DNA from: Gibbula magus
Taxonomy: Eukaryota > Mollusca > Gastropoda > Trochida > Trochidae
Reading direction: 5' to 3'
Assembly (NCBI GenBank): GCA_936450465.1
Contig: OW388301.1
Location: forward strand, 22,115,523-22,179,522
DNA: 64,000 bases
Positions 42,341-53,734 of this stretch are shown here, piece by piece. The number at the start of each line of letters is the position of its first letter. Positions within the stretch are counted from its first letter, which is position 1. A program made the translations under genes and the position numbers. Below the pieces are notes generated by a model. It worked only from the letters and a program-made list of their open reading frames with translations. It ran no database searches and was not told the DNA's origin.

Positions 42341-43625
42341 CACCGGCAAATTCTTGACCTTTTTCACTTTAAACTGTTCTGAAATTTAACAATATACCTT
42401 ACATATTGCTTAAATGTTAAAAAAAAATTTAAGTTATATTTGAAAAACGTTTTTTGTTTGTTTTTTGTGTGAAGTTTAGTGGTACGCAATGACAATAAAA
42501 CGTCACGTGACTTCCGATACTCGCGTGTAACACGACAAAATGGAGGTCGGATTATGGCACTTCATGTTAAGTGGACCTTAAGATTGTTTTCAATGGTTAC
42601 ATGTATTGTAGATATTGACTGATCGACAAGTGAATATGCATAATGCACTTCAGATATGTCATGTTTAGAATATTTGTCTTCGTAATAATAATTCAAGTTC
42701 GGTCATCGTAGTTCACTGTTCCGCGCATTACGAATCGCAATCAGCTGGTTATGCGTTGAACAAAGAAGAATAGTCAATACAATTACTGTTTTGAGTTTAT
42801 ATAAGACATCGGTACGGTAAAATTGTACAATCAAACTTTCGTGGTGTAATATGAAAAATTGCTAAAAATTGGATCTTTGTGTGACTGTAGTTTCATCTAC
42901 GAAGTCTACTACCTGCAGCTGTTGTCAAGCGAATACCGTAAATCTTTGAATAGTCGCCAGGTCTAATGATAAGTCACTCTTTGAAATGCATAACTAGTGG
43001 ATGTCTCCTTTTTAAAAATAATTCTGGCATATTTATACGACTCTACTCGCAAGAGCTTAATTTACAATATAATCACAACGTAAATCTACCCGATTATTCA
43101 AGGATTTACCGTAATATCTGATCTTTGATGTGTTAATAATTACCAGTAAATTCTTTACTAATAATTATGTTTGTCAATTTTGGAAATAATGAAAATAAAT
43201 CCAATTAGATCGGCTACCAATTTTAACAATAACAAAATAAATATTATGATTGAAGTGATGTTTTTTTTAATCACTTGATTAATGTAAGTGGTGTTTACAA
43301 AAGTGAGCATGCATGTGCTGCAGGCCTATCAGTTTCACAGAAAACTTCAAGTATTGTCTCCATTGTTGCATTATTGCAGTGTAAGTAGCTATAATAATGA
43401 CTCAAGTTTAATAATAGATTCAAGGGACAGACCTCCATAAAATGAACTTGTTTTTAACTACATTAATAGTTTGGTCAGGAGTTAACGTTACAATGAGCAC
43501 ATCAGAAGCTAATCCCCTCTGCAATTTGGTGTTAAATGAAAGCAAAGAGTCATAATGTGGTGTTCATTTCTAGATCCCACACATCAAACTTGTACATTAT
43601 ATAAAACACACTGATATTCATGAGC
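42341..43625. other. Spacer, nothing recognised
   Basis: AT-rich with scattered short inverted words. No supported gene. Confidence 0.4.
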
Positions 43626-43740
43626 GAGACCAATGGTTTATTCACCCAGCAGTACAATTGGGTACCTGGTATGAAAGTTAAGGCAATGTAACCGTTGCAT
43701 TCAAGCTCTTTAATTGGCAGCTAGGTTGCAGGCTACCAGT
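43626..43740 (+). mobile_element. SINE-like fragment (GGGTACCTGG block)
   Basis: CAGCAGTACAATTGGGTACCTGGT resembles the core at about 9450. Edges unclear. Confidence 0.4.
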
Positions 43741-43797
43741 CAACTTCCAAATCTATCATTGGCAAATTTTAAGTCATGCTGTATTTCATCTACTTTT

Positions 43798-44075
43798 CTA
43801 AGCTAGAGAAGAGTCCCGCCAGGGACACGGCAACTGTGTCTGAGAACCGTTTTACACGCAGTAAGGTTTGGGTGCAATGCTACACTGAATTTCAGCGTAG
43901 TATCATCCATGGTTCGCTAGTTCCAGTCGATGCTCGCAGTTTTCACCGCAATGCAAACCCACATGGCGTTGCAGGCTTTCTTCCTGCCATAATACTAGCA
44001 GCCGCGATATAAGTGAAATAATCTTGAAAGCGGCGTTAAACACCAACTCACCTCAACTCACCTAAGCTAGAGAAG
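43798..44075 (+). mobile_element. 5'-truncated tRNA-type SINE with 14-bp target-site duplication
   Basis: CTAAGCTAGAGAAG flanks the insert at 43,798-43,811 and 44,062-44,075. The 250-bp body starts inside the element (AGTCCCGCCAGGGACACGG) and ends AAGCGGCGTTAAACACC plus an ACTC-rich tail. It lacks the promoter boxes. The 117-codon-scale frame over it is not a gene. Confidence 0.9.
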
Positions 44076-44597
44076 CACTGCACATGACCTTAACTTCATA
44101 TTGGATGCTCCTACACTAGCAGAGAAAAATTAACAAACTGAAGCAAGGATTAAATAAGCCAGAGATTTACAGGGGAAGTTGACTCTCGGTGATTTGAGAT
44201 TGAAAAGGAACAATGTTTGTCTTTACATCATCATTATTATTTATGAAACTCTTATTGACTAGGAGCTTCTTATGTTGATAATATTCTCAGAATGGATTGC
44301 AGATCAATGTAAGATGCCAAGTTACTTGAGCTTCACCCATGGATAACTGAAACATAAGTAAAGATTTAGAGTTCAATATTGTACAATTCAGTTCAAAATA
44401 TTCAATATGTCAATTATTAACGAACAACCAAAATGGTTAAGCTATATCCTGGGTATACCCTGCGACTGGTATAATGTTTTACTTTGCTGAATAATATATT
44501 ACCGTATGTCCAATGTTATAGAACACATTTGGAATTGTAAACAGAACATAAACTAGTTTTCTAATTTAAAAAATACAGTTGGTGGGGGTATAATAAA

Positions 44598-44940
44598 ATG
44601 AATAAACTTCGGGGGCAGGATAGCGCAGTGGTTTGCGCTTTCGGCTTCGGATCAAGAGGTCCGTAATCCGTCCGTTAGAATCCCGCCAGGGGCACGGCAA
44701 CTTTGTCTGCAGTAGAGAACTGTTCTACACGCAGTAAGGTTTGGGTGCAATGTTAAACTGAATTTCAGTGCAGTACCAACCAAGGTTCGCTAGTTCTAGC
44801 AGTTGCTCACAGGTTTCACCACAATGCATATACACATGGCGTTGCGGGCTTTCTCCCTGCATTAATACTAGCAGCCGTGATATAAGTGAAATACTTTTGA
44901 AAGCGGCATTAACTCACCACCACCACCATGAATAAACTTC
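44598..44940 (+). mobile_element. Full-length tRNA-derived SINE with 13-bp target-site duplication
   Basis: ATGAATAAACTTC occurs at 44,598-44,610 and 44,928-44,940. The 317-bp body has an A-box-like TAGCGCAGTGG (44,621), a B-box-like GTTAGAATCCC (44,674), a non-tRNA body shared with the SINE at 43.8 kb, and a GCGGCATTAACTCACCACC tail. Confidence 0.92.
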
Positions 44941-45540
44941 AGTTTCCTTGTAAGAAGTTATTCTGAAAAAATTCAAGGTTCCAATGCTAACCAGGACCAA
45001 ATATACCAAATTTCAGTTACTTATCCTCTGTGTACAAGGCACCTGTCCATAACATTTCAGCTTTGTGGATTCAGCCATTGTGGAAAAGTTGATAATGCAA
45101 AAAGTTGCCTCATGGATCTACTAAAAAAATAGAGCCACTGCCTCTGTAGCTCATCAGGCTTTATATACATTAAGTAATTTAGAATTGATTCGGGAATTTA
45201 ATCAATTAACGCTGAGCATTTCAAGAATATTTAAATTATATCACGGCACCTAGTATTATTGCAGGGAGGAAGCCTGCAACTTCATGGTGGCTTTGCAATG
45301 TGTTGAAACCAGTGAAACCCCTGGAGAAGATGAACTGGGTGTTTAGGTTATGATCAATGTGACTCATATTTGAGGTCACAGGGTCACTTAATCTACAATT
45401 TTGAATCCCCATTGGCCAAGGAATCTGTACATAAAATTCAGATCTCTTGAGTCACTGGTCCCGGAGAGGAAATAAAAATAGCGAAAAGTTTACGGACGGA
45501 TGGAAGGACAGGGAACACTAAACGATTACCAGGTTGAAAA
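44941..45540. repeat. Possible tandem-core element remnant
   Basis: Ends with ACGGACGGATGGAAGGACAG (about 45,492), the inverse of the CCGT tracts in the other tandem-core elements, after sequence with repeated AAATTTCAG-like words. Weak. Confidence 0.35.
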
Positions 45541-45625
45541 TACATACCATTTATTTAGTGAACAAATGTATAACAATTATATATCTGGGAGTACACTCTC
45601 TATTTAAAGATATGATTGTTAAAAC

Positions 45626-45863
45626 TTACTCATAGGGAAAAGATGCACCTTTTATGACATCAATTTCTCGCAAGTTGAACATACCTTCTGGACATCTTCG
45701 AGGTTCATATCTAGGAGCCAGCTTTGAAACACTTGGTTGGTGTTTCATCCAGGTAACTGAACGAACAGTCTCTTGTTGGGCTGGGATCAAACATGATGTC
45801 TTCACTTTCATTAAAATACCGCTTAGGAGAATGTGATAATCTCCCACATTGTTGGCTGAATCG
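45626..45863 (-). CDS. Candidate terminal exon of an unidentified minus-strand gene
   Basis: After an acceptor-like TAATAATTTCAG (AG at 45,865-45,864) the frame stays open for about 79 codons to the TAA at 45,626-45,628. Mid-segments read TSCLIPAQQETVRSVTW and KLAPRYEPRRCPEGMFNLRE. The composition is mixed and protein-like rather than low-complexity. AATAAA follows about 70 bases past the stop (45,551-45,556 complement). I do not recognise the family. A second acceptor/donor pair upstream (about 46,520 and 46,405) bounds a segment with a short frame, which may be another exon. Could still be a chance frame. Confidence 0.4.
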
Positions 45864-46674
45864 CTGAAATTATTACAGATATTGTTGTATTAAAAAACCA
45901 AAATTTAAAATTTATATTATGTAATGATTATGAATGAATGACTGAACAGGAAGCCGGCCATCTAATGTAAAAATCTAGTAATAGTAGAACTCTGTAGCTT
46001 ATCAGGTATTAATTGCATTATTTATTACTTTTAAGATTGAAAAGCCATAGTATGAATACTCCACAGTGATCTATGAATTTTACAAGCTAGCATGGCTACT
46101 AATACTCAACTTGTGTTTACCCAAGGTTAGTCTCAGACTAAATGAACTAGTGTAAACTTCTTTACCTGAATATGACAGAGTGAATCATTATTATAATTAA
46201 ATGACTCATAAAGGTTTATGTTGGTAATTTAAAATTTGAATACTAAATGATGCACTGGGCTAGTGTTTTTGTAATTTTGAGTTAGTGAAAATTAAAACAG
46301 GCCAAATTAACTGTTATTTATTATTTCAATTATCAATAAAATTCATCAGCTGCTTATCTCAGTTTCTGGTTTCTACATAGTTATAATGTCCGAAAAAGAA
46401 ATACTTACAGAAAGATGGGTTTATTTCAGATTTCTAATTTCTTCTCATTCTGCATGTAACACTAGTTTTGAAAAGCAGTTGGAATTTTCTGCTTTTTGAG
46501 ACTCACATCTGCAGTATTTAATTCAACACTGAAATATAAACAAAGAGCATGTCATTATTAATGGATTACATCTTTGAAACAAAAAGGGTCATTGAATGGT
46601 ACTATTATTTCATTTGACATTCAATCACTACGTATTTTTTTTCCATTGCTTTTTACATATTTCTCATTTATTTA

Positions 46675-46842
46675 GGAGATAAACCTACTGTGTTTTTAAC
46701 TTTTTGTGAGTCTAATGTAGATTCGATACCGATTTTTATCATTCGGAGCCGAACGCGTCATCGTGACGATTCGAATGATAAAAAGAGGTATCGAATCTAC
46801 GTTAGACTCACAAAAAGTTAAAAACACAGTAGGTTTATCTCC
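46675..46842. mobile_element. 168-bp near-perfect palindrome (fold-back element)
   Basis: GGAGATAAACCTACTGTGTT at the left is exactly inverted at the right end (46,823-46,842). The arms (about 72 bp) have very few mismatches, for example TAATGTAGATT versus AATCTACGTTA. The loop of about 20-25 bases is near 46,747-46,772 and GC-rich (GAGCCGAACGCGTCATCGTG). Confidence 0.9.
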
Positions 46843-47509
46843 ATTCTACCATGACGAGTTATCAGCGTATTTTAAACGTGTTTCATTGACACTGCGGAAG
46901 TGAACTGAGTGATGCGGTAATCGGTTGAACCCATTTTTCATCAGGTATGACGCATCATATTTCCGTTGTTTTCGATGCGGTAGAAATTGAATAAATAGTG
47001 AAATTAAAAATTCATTCATATTCAAATATGATGGTTAAGTGCAACATAGATTTTAATCAAATAGAACATACAGGTTTGTAAATCTTAAGGTTTCTCCGCC
47101 TTGAAACTTTCCTCCACCACTTGTCAAATTGACGCGACCATTTCCTGTGACGTCATAAATGATTGAGCTTATGACGTCATTGTATCCGAACCGAAACCGG
47201 TTCGTTTACGGCTTATCGCGGTCTCGATCGACTACTGTAGTTTCACTATTTAAAACATCGGTCCAAATTAGAATTATTTTCAAAAACAGATACACAGATC
47301 AAATTGCGTAGAAGGAAAAAATGATGGAAACCGTAAAGTGAAGATAACTGATTTACCCATGTTATTTCAATGACAGTTTGGCATAGAATCTTTCGTCATC
47401 ATGTATCCAAACGCGGAAAATCGCCGTTCACAAAAATCGTGTTCGAACCTCCGTTCGACCATAAAATAAACCAATCAAAAACAAGGATTTTATAATGTCA
47501 TGGTAGAAT
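46843..47509. mobile_element. TIR element abutting the palindrome
   Basis: ATTCTACCATGAC at 46,843-46,855 is exactly inverted at 47,497-47,509. The 667-bp interior has two CRE-type TGACGTCA sites in an inverted pair (47,148-47,158 and 47,169-47,179). No coding content. Confidence 0.55.
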
Positions 47510-47786
47510 AATCCATCAACAACATTATGGTTCACAACTGTTTATTATTCTAAACTTAATAATTTGGTATTTGTCATTGACAAAATATAACAGAAGTAAT
47601 AATGTTTGACACAAAGGACCTAAGAAGTCAGAATTATATATGAATAAAATCAATTCAAAATAAACATTCAAGGTACCGTTAATCCTTGAATAATTGCCTG
47701 CCTTGAACAGTCACCGGACTAAGCCCTCTTAGAAATCAATAATCACCTGTCTTGAATAATGACCAGGTTACATTTAGAAATGTAAA

Positions 47787-47986
47787 AGTCTGATTAACAC
47801 CGACGGTATTCTGCGGAAAAAAATTGCAAAATAGTGCATCTACCGGGATACGAACTTATTTCGTTCGGAGGTTTCCACGCCAAACCGACCTTATGGCGAG
47901 GAATCTACAGAATCTGTTCGTATCCCAGTAGATACATTATAATGCAAATTTTATTCCTCGGAACAAGGTCGATTATAATCAGACTG
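47787..47986. mobile_element. MITE family B, copy 2
   Basis: AGTCTGATT and AATCAGACT ends. Shares AAAATTGCAAAATAGTGCATC-type and GTTCGTATCCCAGTAGAT-type blocks with 16,530-16,725. Confidence 0.7.
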
Positions 47987-48017
47987 CAAATGTAAAAAAC
48001 TAATGGCTATCTCCTTT

Positions 48018-48290
48018 ATATGCCCCCAAATCGGAGATTCCGGGGGTATATTGTTTTTCTCCTGTCCGTCTGTCTGTCCGTCCGTCTGTGTGTTTGTCCA
48101 CAAACAACTTTAACCTTGGCCATTACTTTGGATTGATCAGAGCTAAGGCTTTCATACTTGGCATGTGCATACCTTGTGATGAGACCTTCATATTAGGTCA
48201 TCATATTTGGCCTTGTGACCTTGACCTTTAACCTCTGCCATAACTTTGGTATATCCGGGGCAATCCGTGTTTAACAGACACGTCTTGTTA
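48018..48290 (+). mobile_element. Short hairpin plus (GTCC/GTCT)n plus core element
   Basis: TATGCCCCC...GGGGGTATA hairpin (48,018-48,050), a GTCCGTCTGTCTGTCC run (48,063-48,095), then two related segments with CTTGACCTTTAACCTCTGCC/ACTTTAACCTTGGCC. Third element in the window with this layout. Confidence 0.6.
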
Positions 48291-49302
48291 AAAATAATGC
48301 CAGCATAAGCATAAAAGGAAAATTTACATCAACTTGTTTCAAATTTAATCATTATGTGTTCATTTCATATATTTCTCACTCCTGTTATCACTATTGATTC
48401 TTGGTGTGCAATTCTATTGGTAGAAATATTTTGTTTATCACATTTTATTAAATTTATTTACAGATGGTTATCAATGGACAACCGAGCAATATGATTAAAG
48501 ATATTTGAATTACATTCAAGTTGATAAATTCTAAAAAAAAATGTAACATAATAACGATACTACACTTTAGTATCATTTGAACTAGGGACCTTAGTAGGGT
48601 AGACAATCTATTTTTTTTAGTTGAAGTATGCCAAATGACAAGTGATGAAATTATGAAAATAGTTTACATTACTGGAATTTACTGCATTCTAAAATTGAAA
48701 CTGTGATTTTATTCACGATCATAAATACAATATGATTCAGGTCTACAATATTATTTTCTCCTGTCAATTAACTAGCAAACAGAATTTGACCTACCAAATT
48801 CTTATTCCGGAAGTGAGAGACTCAGAGAGTGAGAGAGTGAAATTTGGGACCTGAAACTAACAATTACTTTAAATATATTCAAAGGTCTATAACAAGGCGT
48901 AAATTAGATTTCTGTGTTCACCTACTAGCGTAAATGAAAACTAAGTTACGATCTGGTCTGCAGATTAATTTTTACCGGATAAAAGTAAACACTACCAGCG
49001 GCATGAGGCGAAATTGTTCAGTTCAATGAAATTTGGACCAGAAGAAATTTTATTTTAAACTATTTACGTGTTCCTACAAACCTGAGGCTTAACGTGAATA
49101 TTTCAAAACCTAAATTATTTGATTATCAACAAATTAAGATCAAAGATATTTTGAATAAAGTGTGAAAACGTCCCACTCACCCATCGTACCGGTGCTCTGA
49201 CACTGTGACAGGTGACATGCATCTGTCCCACGCGCAGTGAGTGGTCTTCACCTCTCCCTATTGAATCGACTATCACTTAGTGTGTATCGTCTGTCCTGCT
49301 AA
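48291..49302. other. AT-rich spacer
   Basis: Apart from a GAGA-rich patch at 48,811-48,840 nothing is recognised. Confidence 0.4.
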
Positions 49303-49439
49303 ATATGAACAGAACAGAAGTTTATTCAATTTAGTGACTTGAGCTCACAGAGCACCTCGTCAACATTACAAAATACATTTACAATCAGAGTATGGAGGCA
49401 GGACATTTCAGAATGATATTGAATATCAACTTTGTTTTA

Positions 49440-50260
49440 TGAACTTAACGAAGTATATGGACTTAGCTAAGTACAACTGAGTGATTTTATTCTGTAATTG
49501 TAACAACTAAAATAATTTAATTTTGATGGACATTCCCAATAAAATCTATCAATATATTTAACTCTATTTACATGATACTTTTGACAAACACAAACGAAAT
49601 TATATTCGTCTTCAATAACATAAATACCTTGCTTAAGACAAAACTCACATAAACGTAATGCTCTATCCACATTTCAATATCTACCAACTTCTATTTTTAA
49701 CTTGTGATATGATATCCTTAAACGTGTGATGTAAAATGATAGAACACTGTTTAAATATGGTTCATATGAAAAACTTTGCTTAATATTAGAATATACTTCA
49801 GGTTTCGAAGTGTTATTAATATCACAATTCCATTTTTTGTTTAAATCATCAATCAAACGTTGTTTAAAAACATTACAAAATTATTGCGGACTTACAATTG
49901 AGGGGTTCAACCACACAAAACCAAGACCATGTTTGAATAGTACATCTTTTACAAAGGAAGCCCAATTGTGTATACCTTTAGTGCACTTCTCCAGCATTAT
50001 TCTGAAAGCCAACCTCAAAATAGCATTATATGTTTTTGAGAGTTTGATAAAGTAGCGCACGACCCGAACAAATACATTTATGAAGAGGGTGTATCTTCCT
50101 AATTCTCTGTAAACTGCTGCATTACAAGCTTTGGTATGTACTTTTAAGATCCTCTTGCAGAACTTCTTTCAATTTCGCTAGCGTAGGTTATTCCCCATAC
50201 TTCACATCCGTAGTTCATCGTACTCGAGACAAACGAATAAAAAAGCTAACATGATGGTTT
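49440..50260 (-). pseudogene. LINE ORF2 thumb and C-terminal cysteine region
   Basis: Minus frames read STMNYGCEVWGITYASEIER (RT thumb/connection) and, at 49,670-49,467, LCEFCLKQGIYVIEDEYNFV then CVCQKYHVNR. The latter is the C-x2-C...C region that ends many LINE ORF2 proteins. Several stops and frame changes interrupt it. Confidence 0.7.
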
Positions 50261-50461
50261 TGGTGTAAAGTCACTTTTACGCAGATTAGTACAAAGAATA
50301 TTTAGGGCTTTCAATTCTTTTCCTGCTAATGACTTTTGACATATACTGGTTCGTCCAGTAGTTGATATTATATTCCCAAGATAATTAAATGTTCGCACTT
50401 TTTTTCCAGTTCCTTATCTCCAATTGATCTCTGATATTGCATTGATGATTTCTTTCCTTTC

Positions 50462-50820
50462 TCATAGATCAGGATTTTTTGTTTTTTCAATATTGATAGC
50501 GAGCCCCCAAGTTTTGCAAAACTCGTGCAGTGAGTCTAACAAGTCCTGAAGTTCTCTCGGTGTTCGCGACAACAGCACCATATCGTCTGTAAAAAGAATT
50601 AGGAATATATTTATATAGTCAATGATTATTCCATTGTTGCTGCACGTTTTTAATTCCTGTTCTAGATCTTCCATGAAAAAGGAAAACAGCAGCGGAGACA
50701 TGACTTCTCCTTGTTTTATTCCAGCTCAAATGCTGAAGAATTCTGTAACACTTGAGTTTACTTTTACACATGATTTATCTTCATAATACATGAATTTTAT
50801 CATAGACCACGTTTTACCTT
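50462..50820 (-). pseudogene. LINE reverse transcriptase, C-terminal palm
   Basis: Reads VKVNSSVTEFFSI, stop, AGIKQGEVMSPLLFSFFMED, then LFTDDMVLLSRTPRELQDLL and LAINIEKTK. FTDD replaces the usual Y/F-A-D-D, but both catalytic aspartates remain. The fingers and first palm motifs are missing: the break is at about 50,820, where the endonuclease-side frame stops and KTWSMIKFMYYEDK begins. Confidence 0.8.
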
Positions 50821-52160
50821 TAACTCCATGCTTGAATAGTCTCGTTGGATTTCTTCTCGCGATATTTCCTTCTTTTTCTTTTCATCAACTTTTTGTATTT
50901 TTGTCTCTGTTCACTTAAGATCGCTCTGTTATATTCATTCATGTTTCTGTTAAAATCTTCCAAAGCCTGTAAGTACTGTTGTTTCTTCATTCTACAGTAA
51001 GAGTCGAACCACGCTTTGCTGTCATCCACTGTATTACCAAATCCTTTGTTAACAGTCACTCGGAAATCCTTCTCTGTGTACCGCCTTGATACCTGAAATA
51101 GTATAGATGTCACCTTCACAACAGTTTCATGAATGTTGTCGCCATCACAGGCTTCCACAGCTGCAGAAATGTCATCAAGTTGATTCATTAAATCAGCTTT
51201 ATAGGATTCTGCACACTCCTCTCTCAACTTATACACTTTGACATATTCGTGTTTCTTGTCAGTAGTATGGAATTGCCCTTGATGTTTAAAAGTTATCAAC
51301 AAAGGTGCATGGTCACTGAACATCATTACTTTAAAGTCTGAAATAATGCGCTCTCTTCCATCTTCAAATAGCATGTAGTCAATTATAGACATACCATTTG
51401 TATTTTGGAAAGTAAATTTATTTGTTGTGTTACAATTGATCCGCTCGCTATCCTGAGTCCCTTTGCACAACAAATGTCAAATAACTGAATACCACAATAG
51501 TTTCTTTTCGTATCTACAGTCTGTCTGAATTGTTGTCGATCTACAGTATATGTTACATCATCTGTTTCCTTGTTGTAGAAATCCTTGTATACATAATTCA
51601 GTATTGTGCCAATTTTTGCGTTAAAATCACCTATAATATTCACGTCCCCCTTTTGTCTAAAGTATGAGTAACCCTCCTGTAATATATCAAACACATTCAC
51701 AAAACATTCATTGTAGATACTCGACTCTTCTGGCCATATATACACCATACATACATATAAATCATTTTCAAAACCAAACACATTTTTGTCAAATTTTAAC
51801 CAGATAAGGTTCTCAAAGTCATTTCTAACAAGTGAAATCCCATGGAGTAAATGTTCCTTTATGTACACTATTACATCACCACTCTTTTTCTTAGCTTTCT
51901 AGTGTTTATACTGCCTGTGAAAAGAAAGAAACCGATATCCACTGAGGTCTATGTTACTGTTTTTATCAGTCCACGTTTCACTTGAGGCTACTACATCATT
52001 ATCCTTTAAAATATTACAAAAAGTCCTCAGTTGATTTTTCCGTCTCAGTGAGTCCATTGCAGTTCCGAACTAGTATTCTTAGTCCTTCCTCAGCGATATC
52101 CAAAGTGGGCGTTTGTACAACTGACCATCTATGTACAGATTGTTGTACACAAGACGACAA
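50820..52160 (-). pseudogene. LINE endonuclease domain and linker (frameshifted)
   Basis: LRILVRNCNGLTETEK (about 52,085) starts an APE-type endonuclease. ASSETWTDKNSNIDLSGYRF and VNIIGDFNAKIG (51,868-51,383 frame) carry the SETW and GDFN motifs. After a frameshift near 51,450, SIIDYMLFEDGRERI and MMFSDHAPLLITF (51,473-50,820 frame) carry the DY and SDH catalytic motifs. A basic KRKRRKYREKK linker ends at the deletion. Confidence 0.8.
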
Positions 52161-52271
52161 CGCTTGCCCTCCGATCTCGCTTGCTTCATTACAGTTATAA
52201 GGTGCTTTCTTTGTTCATTTATTGCAGCTTGGAACTGTTCATTCACGAAAATATTAGTTCCTTTCAGTTCC

Positions 52272-52993
52272 TTAGAACTCTAGCTCTAGCTCTAGCTCTC
52301 TGTCCCTGTAGTTCTTGAAGTTCGCAATTATTGTCCTAGCCTGCTTATTTCTCCCACCTCTAGAACGATTTACCCTCCCGAATACCATCCACTGTACATC
52401 CTCTTTTCCGCGATCTTCATTTTCTGGATAAGTATCCCCCTCAGCACCTCCTCTGTATCCTCCGGCTCGGCATCTCCCTCCTCTGTCAAACCCACGAACA
52501 GAAGGTTGTCCAACATGGAACAAGACTGTAGATCAACTAAGGCGTCGTTCTGCTTGGCGACTTCTGCTCCCAGACGCTCTTTTTTCTCGTTAGGTTTTTC
52601 AACATATACATTGTTAGGGTCCACATTCTCTTGAAGCGTGCGTAAATGGCCATCTGTCACTTTATGGTTTTCTTGTATTTGATTTGAAAGTGCAATAAAT
52701 CTACCCTCGTAGGTTCCAATCATAGTTTCTAAGTGATTTATTTTCCCTTCCATAAAATCAAGCTTCTTTAATGGTTGATGTATCGATGCAAGTTGCATTT
52801 CTTCACGATCCATCACTGTACCGAACTTACCCATGTCAATGGTTGTCGATTGCGGTAACTGGGTCACCGAGTGCATTCAGGGTTGCCCGTGCATAAGTGA
52901 CTGCATTGTGTTCATCAAACCAGAAGAAATAGATCCATGTGAGTGATTAAAGTTAGGTTGATTAAACTGTGCATTTGTGTTTTCTGGATTCAT
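52272..52993 (-). pseudogene. LINE ORF1 (coiled coil plus RRM-like), broken
   Basis: Starts MNPENTNAQFNQPNF at 52,993, meets an in-frame TGA (52,879-52,877), continues through a coiled-coil stretch (LKKLDFMEGKINHLETMIG) and DNLLFVGLTEEGDAEPEDTE, then shifts frame near 52,400 to GRVNRSRGGRNKQARTIIAN and FKNYRDRELE. This is the layout of L1-type ORF1 RNA-binding proteins. Confidence 0.7.
52273..52302. repeat. (AGCTCT)n short tandem
   Basis: Three to four CTAGCT units that extend the last codons of ORF1 (ELELELEF). Confidence 0.8.
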
Positions 52994-53559
52994 GGTGTCA
53001 AAAAGCAACGCAAGAGCCTCTTTAATGCAATCACTTGTCTCGTATGCACATATGCATACGTGGCAATGTCTGTTGATTCTCGCCTACCCGTCGGCTTGTT
53101 GTCAGTAGATATTTCTTCCAAATGCTTTGTTTTACCTTTTTTTACCAGGATAGGCAAGTACTGTGTTGTCAGTGATTCTCACACCTATTTTCCAGGACAT
53201 AGATCACTGCAAGACATCGTTTAGAGTTTTCGACGGAGCTCAATGTTTGTGTCTGCCGCCATACTCTGACGTCACATTCATCGTCTCATATGTTACAAGA
53301 CTCTAAAACAATACCTTCCATTCACTCCTGTCGGAGCAAATTATCCGAGGAGTCCCCACTAATCGACATCTATCAACTCCAATCACCATGCAACAACTTC
53401 AAAGCCACCCACATCAACAATTGGCCTCTCTTGCAATCAACTGTAATTATTATTCGTTTAACAATTTCAATAAAGTCAATTGGTCTCCATCGTTTCATCA
53501 TGTGTGTTTATTTACATCTTCAATAAAGCCTACAGGCCATTGTTTATCTACTTACTCTC

Positions 53560-53670
53560 CCTCATGTTTGTATTGCAAATCCTCATTGTATACCATTCTC
53601 ATGCTTCACCCCCATCATGTTTGTATTACAAATGCCCACTGTGTACCATTCTCATGCATATTAATCTCCC
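53560..53670 (+). repeat. Two-copy 60-bp tandem duplication
   Basis: CATGTTTGTATT-x-CAAAT...TATACCATTCTCATGC occurs twice with a period of about 60 bp. Confidence 0.7.
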
Positions 53671-53734
53671 TGATTGAGTTTCCTCACCATTGTTTTGTTT
53701 GCTATATAAATGTACCACATTTTGTTATTTCCTT

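Larger units (their letters stand above)
49303..53290 (-). mobile_element. Decayed non-LTR retrotransposon (LINE), minus strand
   Basis: Order along minus: 5' leader (about 53,290-52,994), ORF1 (52,993-52,272), endonuclease (about 52,160-50,980), a deletion, RT end (50,820-50,460), thumb/C-terminal region (about 50,260-49,440) and a 3' end with AATAAA near 49,310. It has lost the first half of RT and has at least one nonsense codon and several frameshifts, so it is dead. GDFNA/SDHAP and the ORF1 type place it among endonuclease-bearing LINEs; the exact clade cannot be told by eye. Confidence 0.85.

Noticed and set aside
43776..44012. 78-codon plus-strand frame
   Set aside because: Lies over the truncated SINE, flanked by its target-site duplications.
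44611..44690. tRNA gene
   Set aside because: A- and B-box-like sequences are present, but there is no complete cloverleaf; the unit is the head of a SINE with target-site duplications.
51982..52200. Plus-strand frame of 72 codons
   Set aside because: Antisense to the LINE endonuclease on minus.
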